This document shows, one piece after another, positions 46,561 to 55,010 of a stretch of 64,000 bases of DNA (positions are counted from its first letter, which is position 1; each line of letters opens with the position of its first letter). The position numbers were made by a program, and so were the translations under genes. The stretch is taken from assembly GCF_032118995.1 (NCBI RefSeq), contig NC_092661.1, positions 16,253,006 through 16,317,005 on the forward strand, read 5' to 3'. Below the pieces are notes generated by a model. That model searched no databases. It was not told the DNA's origin and worked only from the letters and a program-made list of their open reading frames with translations. Source of the stretch: Asterias amurensis. Taxonomy: Eukaryota > Echinodermata > Asteroidea > Forcipulatida > Asteriidae.

Positions 46561-46923
46561 CTTAAACTGTACGCACGGCAAAGTGACTTGCCACAGTATA
46601 TGAAGCAATTTAGGGGGACTCTCGGTCTTAAATATTAAAATCAGCAGAACTAGATGAATCTCTTGTGTACTGAAAGGGAATGGACCAGTCTTTTGATTGG
46701 CCTTAACTTAATTGATAACGTACGTTTGTGTTGAGAAGTTTTGCAACGTGGAGAGTGATACGTATGTACCCCTGCAGTGGGTCCCATCCACTCGCAACAC
46801 GAGAAATGCTGCACGGACTTGGTCAAGTCTAAAAGCGTTCTTAACAGTGTGGTTATTTCGGATCCTTTTCACGTGTAACGATCGACTCCTGGCGTTTGGA
46901 AACTAACATCTACCGTCCCGAAC

Positions 46924-47573
46924 GTATTTACATAGTGCGGAAATTACCAAGGTACTTGGCACCAGACTACGTAGGATCGTAATTTCTGCCCGTTTTCGAA
47001 ATTACGGATTTACCTGGGAGTCGCCTCAGGCTCCGCCGGATATTCAGAAGACGCACGCTTATCTTGCGGGGCTTCAAGCATGCAGACAAATCCCAATCAA
47101 AAGCAAAGGCCGAGTGTAAGCCGTAGTTTCGAAAAGGGTTTATGCATTGCACCAAAGAATACCAAAACATTGATGTTGACCGCCGATGACGCACAGTCAC
47201 GATATAGTTATATAGGGATTGTTTTTGTTGCTAGAATGACATCATTTCTTAGCTTGAAAAGAACGATTTAAAAACTCATTTATACAAATCGGTAAGTAAC
47301 AGTAACAAGGACGATTGTTATATTGTAATTAAAATTGTTGCATAAGTTGTTAGGTTATTTAGATCTTCAATTTCAATAAAAGTAAAATTCCTTCCTGCTT
47401 TTTGTGTTTTTGTTTATCGATCAGCTGTTTGTCACACCATAGAGGAAGGGTAAAACAAAACAAAATACAGCACCAACAAAGAATAACAGAAGTCCAGGTT
47501 CCTGCAAGTGCGAGCAAGAAGTTAGGATTTTTTCTTCTCAATCAACTATCAAGAAAGTGAAATCGCCACCAAA
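46924..47573 (+). promoter_or_regulatory. Probable CHMP1 promoter and leader region
   Basis: The DNA between the transposon and the CHMP1 start is less AT-rich around 46970-47070 (TCAGGCTCCGCCGGATATTC). No TATA box was obvious. The start codon context is GCCACCAAAATG. The location is inferred from position only. Confidence 0.35.
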
Positions 47574-50500
47574 ATGTCTGCTTTGGAAAGTATCCTTTTT
47601 AAAATTGGTTATTTATGATTTGAAAACTTGGAAAAGTTTCCGGGTTCCGTATGGCGCCACCACTTTTTCATTCGATATGAAATAAAACGGTATCTAATTA
47701 ACCTCAATGAGATATCCCTTTTTGTAAAAAATTGTGAAAAAAGTGGTGGCGCCATACAGAAATCTATCGGAAAATGGATAACTAAATGCTATTATATAGT
47801 CATAAAAAAGTGTTTTACTTATTAATTTGGATAACTTTCCGTATGGCGCCACCACTTTCTCACTCATTTTCACAAAAAGGGATATCTCATTGAGGTAAAT
47901 AAGATACTAAATTATTTCATATCGAATGAAAAAGTGGTGGCGCCATACGGAAACTTTTCCATTAATTTTGTAAACCAACATTCAAAACAACTGTTTTTTA
48001 TAAAAGCCATGGGGATTGTTCGCTCTTTGTGAAATTGTGAAAAAGGCAAATTACAAAGTTATTGTTCCATGCTCAGCCAAATGTAACATTTTATTTATGA
48101 TTTTATGTATGCCATTTGAACATTTTTTTTAACAATGTACATGTAAATATTCTTTTGTTTTGTAATGTATGTGTACCTTTTAAATCAACAACAACAACAA
48201 ATAATATTAATTAAGAAATAAGAGTTGAGCAGATTCGAAAACGATTGTGTACATATTATGTACCATTGGATTGTTTAAGAAATACAAAACTCAACATCCC
48301 CAACCCCAAAAGAGAAATATTTATTTTTCTTAACAAGTTTTCTTCAGAGAATCTTTTCAACCTGAAATTTGCTGCAAAGCAAATGGAGCGCAGCTCAAAG
48401 AAATGTGAAAAAGATGAAAGGGTAGAAAAAGGGAAACTCAAAAAGGTAAGTTTTATTATTGATGATTCTGAAATTTAATGGTTCCCGCTCTTTCCAATAT
48501 GCAAGAGATCAGTCTTCCAGAGGCTGACACTTCAGAACAATTAAAAACCCAGGTTGAAAACATCAATTGTTAGTTGTTAATTTGCCTTGACATTTTTCCG
48601 TTACACACGTAGATAATAAATTTGCATCTGCTCTAGAAATGGCAAAGGTCGTGGGTTCGAATCAAGTTATATACCTGTGGAATTGTTTTTTTTTTACCAG
48701 AACCGAGAAAATACAGAATATACAGTGCTTTACACACATGTTTTGAAAAGAACTGTAAACACAAAAAGAAGTTTTTCTCTTTTCTGATCCAATATTTTTT
48801 AGGCAATTCAGAAAGGGAACTCAGAGGGCGCTCGCATCCATGCAGAGAACGCCATCCGACAGAAGAACCAGTGTTTGAACTATATGAGAATGGCATCGCG
48901 TATTGATGCGGTATCCCAACGTGTACAGACTGCGGTCACAACGAGACAAGTCACAAAGTCCATGGCTGGTGTCGTCAAATCTATGGAAAGTGCATTGAAG
49001 TCTATGAACTTAGAAAAAGTGAGTTACCAAACTGAATCACTATAATTATAAATGGAGCATCTCCCAAGTCTTTGCATTAGATTTTAAAAGTCTCAGCAGA
49101 AGATCGTGTATGTCTCTACAGAAGATCTTAGAAGACTGTAGATGATCTTAAAGGTCTCTGTAGAAGATCGTAGAAGACAATGTAGAGGATCTTAAAGGTC
49201 TCTGTAGAACATCTTACAGATCGCTGCAGAGCATCTTACATGTCTCTGCAGAAGATTTCTGCAGAAGGTATCTGCAGAATATTTTACAGGTCTCTGCAGA
49301 AGATCTTAGAAGACTATGTAGAGGATCTTAAAGGTCTCTGCAGAACATCTTACAGATCGCTGGCTGCAGAGCATCTTACATGTCTCTGCAGAAGATTTCT
49401 GCAGAAGGTATCTGCAGAATATTTTATAGTTCTCTGCAGAAGATCGTACCTCTCTGCAGCAGATCTTACAAGTGTCAGTAGAACATCATTAGAAGTCTTT
49501 GCAGAACATCTTACAAATTTCTGCAGAAGATCTTAAAAGATCTATCATTTATATCTACCTGTATGTATTACTGTAATATTGTGGAAATGTTTTGTGGAAA
49601 TCAATGTTTATTGAATTGAATTGAATTGAAGTCTAGATGATCTTAAAAGTCTCTGCAGAGCATCTTACAAGCCTCTGTAGAACATCCTACAGATCTCTGC
49701 AGAAGATCTTATAAGTTTCTGCAGAAGATCTTACAAGTCTCTGCAAAAGATCTTACAAGAAGTCTCTGCTGAATATCTTACTTATCCAAAGCCTGAACTA
49801 TCTAGCCCTATGTTGGCAGTCTCCCTATTTTGTCAATGTTTTGGGGGTGCCAGGCAGAACTTAAGAAGCCATTCAACCCGTTATTGCCATAGCCATGGTT
49901 CGCACCCAAGTTTATGGTACAACCTGCAGGCTTCAATTTCATAGAGCTGCTAAGCACAAAAATTTGCTTAGCATGAAATTTCTTCCTTGATAAAAACAGG
50001 ATTACCAACAAAATTTACATTTGTTGCATATTGCTTGGTACTTGTATTCAGCTGTTGTTTGATTATCCTGAAAATCACGTGGAAATTTGGTTGAGAAATC
50101 CTGTTTTTATCACTGCAAAATTTCATGCTAAGCAATTTTTTTGTGCTTAGCAGCTCTATGACATTGGGCCCTGGGAAGCACTAGCTTCGCAGGTTCAAAT
50201 CTCCCTCTAGTAAATTTGTCATTATTCAACCCCAAATTTCTTTTAAAAAAACTTACCCAGTCAGTTTTCAGTGTGGTTTATTTACCTGTTCATTATACTT
50301 CTGATACAAGGTTACAAAAATCATGGACCAATTTGAGAAGCAATTTGAGAGTCTAGACGTACAGACGGCAGTGATGGATGATGCAATGGCGGGAACAACA
50401 ACGTTGAATGTCCCAGAGGCACAGGTCGACACATTGATGCAAGAAGTGGCTGACGAAGCAGGGTAAAGTATCAGATTAAACATGACCTTTAAAGACACTG

Positions 50501-51625
50501 GACACTATTGGTAATTGTCAAAGACAAGTCTTCTCACTTGGTGTGTCTCAACATATGCATAAAATAACAAACCTGTGAAGTGAAATTTTGAGCTCAATTG
50601 GTTGTCGAAGTTGCGAGATAATAATGATGGAAAAAAATACCATTATAACACAAAGTTGTGTTCTTTCAGATGCTTGATTTCGAGACCTCAAATTCTGAAT
50701 CTGAGGTCTCGAAATCAAATTCGCGGAAAAAGACTTATTTTCGAAACTACGTCACTTCAGAAGGAATCGTTTCTCACAATGTTTTATACTATCAACCTCT
50801 CCCCATTACTCGTTACCAAGCAAGGTTTTATGCTAATGATTATTTTGAGTAATTACCAATAGTGTCCACTGTCTTTAATAATCGTTTGCTTTATACACCC
50901 ACAAGCCTGTGTGCTTCGTTTTTGAAAGGGCAAGGGCACAAAGGCATTTTCTCCTTGGTAAAGGGCACTCTTTGAGGAAGTTGTAAATTTCTAATCTAGC
51001 TTTTCAAGAGCACCAAGGCAATGACCAGGGGGCACAAAGGCAATCACCTTTGTTGCCTCCGTGAAGTATCAGGCCTGCACCCAAATGGCGTCTCGAAACG
51101 CTTCCAGCATTATTACCCCTGGTCACCGGGCCATTTTAGCTCCCTGGAGAGTATACAGCCTGTGCAACAAATATGCACTACTAAGCCAAATCAACCACAG
51201 GAACCATCTCTGCCCATACAGTTTATGCTTACAAACAATTTATGCTTACCAGAATAAGGTTACCAGCTGAGCAAAGACCATGTCACATGTACAATTTGTG
51301 GCTGGTTTCCTGCAAATTTTTACTTAGCAAAAAAATTTGTAAGCAAAACTGTCTGCTTAAGCAGCTCTATGAAATTAGGCCCCGGTCTTTGACTATCACC
51401 AAACGTGTCAGGTGTTTATAAGGGGAGGTATTTGTTTGGTAATCACTCATAAGATTTAATGGCAAATAAAAACTTTAATTTTTATTATTATGTGCTTTAT
51501 CATTTAGACTGGATCTGAATATGGAGCTACCATCGGGACAGACAACAGCCTTAGCTGGGGCCAGTGCAGCGTCTATGGAACAAGATGAACTGTCACAGAG
51601 ACTAGCCCAGCTGAGAAATCAATAA
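47574..51625 (+). CDS. CHMP1: Charged multivesicular body protein 1 (ESCRT-III), 5 exons
   Basis: Coding exons are 47574-47589, 48348-48445, 48803-49018, 50311-50462 and 51508-51625, giving 199 residues, the length of human CHMP1B. CHMP1 is an ESCRT-III subunit that polymerises on membranes in endosomal sorting, abscission and nuclear envelope sealing, and recruits VPS4 and MIT-domain proteins. Visible marks: the basic N-terminal helix [20 protein letters not shown] (8-27), AENAIRQKN (52-60), [13 protein letters not shown] (87-99), LNMELPSG, and the C-terminal MIT-interacting motif [13 protein letters not shown] at the end. Exon 1 encodes only five codons plus one base. Its donor GTATCCTTT makes intron 1 a U12 candidate. 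The other introns are ordinary GT-AG. It resembles CHMP1B more than CHMP1A, particularly at the C-terminus. Confidence 0.95.
47629..47777 (-). mobile_element. Hairpin MITE family E, copy 4
   Basis: Inverted relative to copy 1 and about 40 bp into CHMP1 intron 1. A few extra bases (CGGG) interrupt the left arm. The right arm carries a change in the final CATACAG. Confidence 0.75.
47828..47960 (+). mobile_element. Hairpin MITE family E, copy 5
   Basis: A well-kept copy 50 bp after copy 4 and in the opposite orientation, so the two together can form a larger stem inside the U12 intron. Confidence 0.8.
48600..48765 (+). mobile_element. SINE S1 fragment in CHMP1 intron 2
   Basis: AAGGTCGTGGGTTCGAATCA carries the B box; the tail has GAAAATACAGAATATACAGT. 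It ends about 40 bp before the exon 3 acceptor. Confidence 0.55.
49085..49775 (+). repeat. Minisatellite in CHMP1 intron 3
   Basis: Degenerate units of about 25-30 bp built around TCTCTGCAGAAGATCTTACA fill 49085-49545 and 49630-49775. A spacer with GAATTGAATTGAATTGAA separates the two parts. A ~190-bp block (from about 49200 and again from about 49310) is itself duplicated. A 98-codon frame here is a by-product. Confidence 0.85.
49935..50171. mobile_element. MITE family G, full copy
   Basis: The clearest copy of the family, about 237 bp: TCAATTTCATAGAGCTGCTA on the left faces TTAGCAGCTCTATGACATTG on the right. Inner arms are AAAAATTTGCTTAGCATG and CATGCTAAGCAATTTTTTT, and inside that a second pair, AAACAGGATTACCAAC and AGAAATCCTGTTTTT. 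Confidence 0.75.
50488..50878 (+). mobile_element. MITE family B copy
   Basis: Lies 25 bp after the CHMP1 exon 4 donor. Termini are TTTAAAGACACTGGACACTA and TAGTGTCCACTGTCTTTAA; the inner palindrome TTTCGAGACCTCAAATTC is intact. Confidence 0.8.
50900..51080. repeat. Repeat family I, copy 2
   Basis: GAGCACCAAGGCAATGACCA and GGGGGCACAAAGGCAATC match copy 1 at 25739. The copy ends GTATCAGGCCTGCACCC. Confidence 0.55.
51245..51385. mobile_element. MITE family G, diverged copy
   Basis: The right half is clear (TGCTTAAGCAGCTCTATGAA, then ATTAGGCCCC); the left half is worn. It sits in CHMP1 intron 4. Confidence 0.55.
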
Positions 51626-53369
51626 GGAATTTCTTCGAAGCATCGGTAACAAAAGTATTGTATTTCATTTTTTTTTTTAAGTATAGCGTTGTATCTTGCA
51701 CAAGAGATGCTCTATGTGAGAAAATGTTGCATCTCGGTGTATGATATGACATAGTTTCTTATACAATGTTACGACCTCTTGCACTGACACTGGTGAAAAC
51801 CCTGGTTGTGTGGCAGGTTCAAGTCCGCATAGTGTTTTAAAAAAAAAACTGCCTTATGTGGACCTCTTTTGTTCTTAGATGTAATGCTTACCTACACACA
51901 GCTCTGTACACTTAAAGCCAATGGACACTTGCGGTATAAGGCCCACACTTTTTGTATCACAACTTATATATATAATAACAAACTTGTGAAAATTTAGGCT
52001 CAATCGGTCATCGGAGGCGGGAAAAAAATAACGGGAAAACCCACCCTTGTTTCTGCACGTTTTGCCGTGTCATGACATGTGTTTAAAATAAATCCAAAAT
52101 TCTCAATATTTTTGCAAGTATGATTTGGTAAACAAATCATCAATTTTGTTGAAAGAAAACAAAATCAGGTTAACAGGGTTGTAATTTCTGATACGTAGAA
52201 AGTATACAATTCACTAGTTTGAATGATATAGCAGAAAATTAATACTTTAGTTTAAACGTTTATGTGAAATATGTAGGTTATAAAAAAGATTTTTTGTTTT
52301 AATATTTTCACTTCCAATGTTTGTGCAGCAGCAAGGAACATGAACAGATAAAAAATTCTAAGTTCAAAACATTCTATGCAGTTATTAAGACACACGAATT
52401 GGGGCAGCTGGAGTTTATGGTGTCGGGGGGCAGCATTAGAAGTTGGTGCAATTTCACTCACTGCGTCTTTGAATTTCAGTGAACGATTTCCCTTGTATGG
52501 CAGAGCAATGCTACACAACATGTATCAGTTGCTATTAAAAAATCACCATTTGCTACTCAATGTTAGCATTCAGTGAAAACAAAACAAATTAAGGCTATAC
52601 ATATTTTTTTACCAAGTTGGGTTTGCGAAGGCACCGTACTAAATCTCTTTTTCTGAGATGTGGTGATTCTGTACCAGCATTTGTGCATGTATACAGTGTT
52701 TTGTGCATTGTCCATGGCGTATGCAAAAAGGTTTTCATGTTTTGGTTTTGAAGCAGGATGATCTGCTTAAATTTGGTCAGTGTATTTTTTTCTCCAAATA
52801 TTTTCCCCTCTACCAAATATCAGGTCATAAGGAATAATGGTACATCTACCAAATTAGGGACTACGGGAGGTGCAGGTTGATGGTTCTGCATCCCCTTTGT
52901 TTGATTGAGTAAAAGAAGCGTTGGTGCACTGTATGTAATTAATGTAAATACATTTATGACACTTTAGTCAAACAAAACGAAATTTGTAGGTCTTGAGTAT
53001 TGGTGAAGTGAAATTGTAGAGAGGGTAACAAATTAAACTATTGAAAAAAATGTATACTGTGATATAACCATCATTTAAAGAGAATTTTTTCCAGTTTATA
53101 AAAAATGAAGATGTGATTTTTTTTATTTTATAGATGTTTTAACTTAAAACGTTTTGTCTCAGAAATCAGGTCCCAATTTCATGGCTCTGCTTACCATGTA
53201 AGCTAAGAATCATCGTTTACAGAGGCAGGGAATTGCGCGCTTATGTCAAGCATATTTTACAGGTTAGCATGGAATGTTTGCTTAAGTGCATACTCCTCGC
53301 TACCAGGCATTCTTCGATTTACACAGCTAGCACAAATATTCACCACTTTTTTTGTATTATTATTTTTTT
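51626..53369 (+). other. CHMP1 3' untranslated and flanking region
   Basis: No further gene was seen. A left-half copy of MITE family A lies at 51911-52111 (TTAAAGCCAATGGACACTTG, breaking off after TTCTCAATATT). The rest is AT-rich with T-runs. Confidence 0.45.
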
Positions 53370-53815
53370 TTTATGCAAGTCGCCAGACACACAAGGGGCC
53401 AATTTCATAGCGCTGCTAAACACAAAAATTTGCTTAGCATGAAATTTTGGCCTCGATAAAAACTAAATTACCAACCAAATTTCCACGTGGTTTTGAGGAT
53501 AAACGAACAACAGCTGAATACAAGAAACAAGCAATATGCATAAAATTGAAATATGGTTGGTAATCCTGTTTTTATCAAGGAAGAAGTTTCATGCTAAGCA
53601 AATTTGTGTGCTTAGCAGCGCTATGAAATTGGACCAAGGCCTGAAGGCCACTTCAAGGTGTGGGCTGCAATCATTATTTTTTTCCGGAGGCCTTTGCCAC
53701 CTACTCCTAGGGGGCTGAAACAGGGTTACCCCTTTATAGTCCATACAGATGTAGGCTTGGGTATCATCAATCCAAAGCCTGGCCGGTAGAGCAGAAAGCA
53801 CCTCCTCCCCAATTT
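53370..53815 (-). mobile_element. SINE S3 copy on minus, split by a family G insertion
   Basis: The S3 tail (TTATGCAAGTCGCCAGACAC on plus) lies at 53371-53390 and its body resumes at 53637 (CAAGGCCTGAAGGCCACTTC) to about 53815. Between them is a complete family G element, 53399-53636. AAGG occurs on both sides of it. The uninterrupted copy at 36545 shows the empty site. Confidence 0.7.
53399..53636. mobile_element. MITE family G, nested insertion
   Basis: GGCCAATTTCATAGCGCTGC on the left faces GCAGCGCTATGAAATTGGAC on the right. The inner arms match the copy at 49935. Its insertion in SINE S3 is described with that element. Confidence 0.75.
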
Positions 53816-54174
53816 GGGATGTCATGTAAAGTGAAAAACGGTGATCGCAATTCGCAAGCACCGAGTTTGCCAGTAAGCACAGTCATGAAATTGGGCTCCG
53901 AGCTTTTTATTATTGCTATTAAGGCTCACATCATTCATCAATTTATGGTCATGTTTTCTCTGTCAACAAAAAGACAAAATGGCCAAATAATTTTTGGAAG
54001 AAGCATTTCTCAATTGAAAAACACACCCAAAACTTCCTACAAATGACATTCAGGGAACATATATCTGGACTGATTATTAAATTATTTTGAGGTAAAATGA
54101 AAACTAAAGAACATTGATGTATAAAAACTAACAACATGATCAAAGCAGGCTTGTGGCTGTAGGCTACATGGACA

Positions 54175-54258
54175 AGTTTTTGACCTTGCCACACCAAGTC
54201 AAAATTCACGTCAAATTTGCATCGCATTCGCAGGAAGTATGAACCAGGCTTTACCCTA
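54175..54258. mobile_element. Family H fragment
   Basis: Only one arm remains: CACGTCAAATTTGCATCGCA, then AGGAAGTATGAACCAGGC. Confidence 0.5.
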
Positions 54259-54589
54259 CAGGTGCTTAGGTCACACGCATGTTATTACGCACTTTTGCTT
54301 CAATGAGGGGGCGCTGTTTGAGAGTGTGTTGTCATGTACAGGCCCGCTTTGATCATGTACCCCTTTAACAATCTTTAACAAGGGTTATGTGATAGTTTGA
54401 TTTTTCATTGTCAGTACCAATTTCAACCTTTTTTTCCAACTCACTTATTCTTCATAAAAAACTGTAACATTTGTTGTAATTTTAATAATCATTTGTTTTT
54501 AATTATAAAGTCTAGTTTTATGTTATCACAAATAGTTGATTTGTGGTTATTTATATTTTTGTTGACATATTAAAATAACTTGTATTTAA

Positions 54590-54595
54590 AATAAA
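54590..54595 (+). terminator. Possible CHMP1 polyadenylation signal
   Basis: AATAAA is followed within 30 bp by TGTTCTGTTTCTGTC, a T/GT-rich stretch. It is about 3 kb from the stop codon and 400 bp before SAP18, so a nearer site may be used instead. Confidence 0.35.
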
Positions 54596-54785
54596 GCTGA
54601 TGTAAAGGATTGTTCTGTTTCTGTCTTGACTTGTTTGTCTCGACTTGTTTATATGACCCTTTTTTACATTATTTTTTGGGGGGACAATGATAAATCCCAA
54701 CCGTGCAGTTTTCTTACTAATTAATACCCTAAAAGGGATCTAAAGGGTGTCAACAATGACTGCTCATACGCTGACACACATGCCC

Positions 54786-54935
54786 TATGTTCCAATCCAT
54801 ACAGCTGCTTAGGCACAAAAAGTAGCTAAGCAAAACAATGCTTACAGAACAATGTTACCAGCCAAACTGCCACGCATATGTATAATTTGTTACTGGTATC
54901 CCGCTTATTCTGCTAAGCAATAATTATTTGTGCAG
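54786..54935. mobile_element. MITE family G, diverged copy
   Basis: CATACAGCTGCTTAGGCACA on the left and TTCTGCTAAGCAATAATTAT on the right. It ends about 75 bp before the SAP18 start codon, so it borders the promoter. Confidence 0.55.
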
Positions 54936-55010
54936 TCGGCGGGAGTCGCGGTTCGAGAAACCGAACAGCGCCCTCTCTTGACAAATTCTTATTCCATCAT
55001 CAAATCCAAG

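Larger units (their letters stand above)
40730..46914. mobile_element. Composite foldback transposon with inverted tandem arrays (complete)
   Basis: The element is 6,185 bp. Its first 36 bases (GGTAGATGTTAGTTTCCAAA and the next 16, to 40765) are repeated without a change, inverted, at 46879-46914. GTCCCGAAC duplicates exactly at 40721-40729 and 46915-46923. Inside each end lies a unique stretch of about 350 bp, then a tandem array of ~235-bp units: seven plus a partial on the left in forward orientation, eight plus a partial on the right in reverse. A central region of about 1.8 kb has no transposase frame. The 9-bp duplication fits the Mutator superfamily. The design recalls Drosophila FB and sea-urchin TU foldback elements, which I know of as having arms made of tandem units. 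It looks complete but non-autonomous. Confidence 0.85.
47590..48347 (+). other. CHMP1: U12-type GT-AG intron of CHMP1
   Basis: The donor reads A|GTATCCTTT, a perfect U12 match. TTTCTTAAC at 48326-48334 matches the branch consensus TTCCTTAAC at all but one base, and its A lies 14 nt before the end of the intron (TCTTCAG). There is no long polypyrimidine tract. The joined frame gives MSALE-K-NLFNLKF. The intron is 758 bp and holds two family E hairpins. Confidence 0.8.

Noticed and set aside
49240-49536. 98-codon frame rich in RSLQ/LCRR repeats
   Set aside because: It is a translation of the CHMP1 intron 3 minisatellite.
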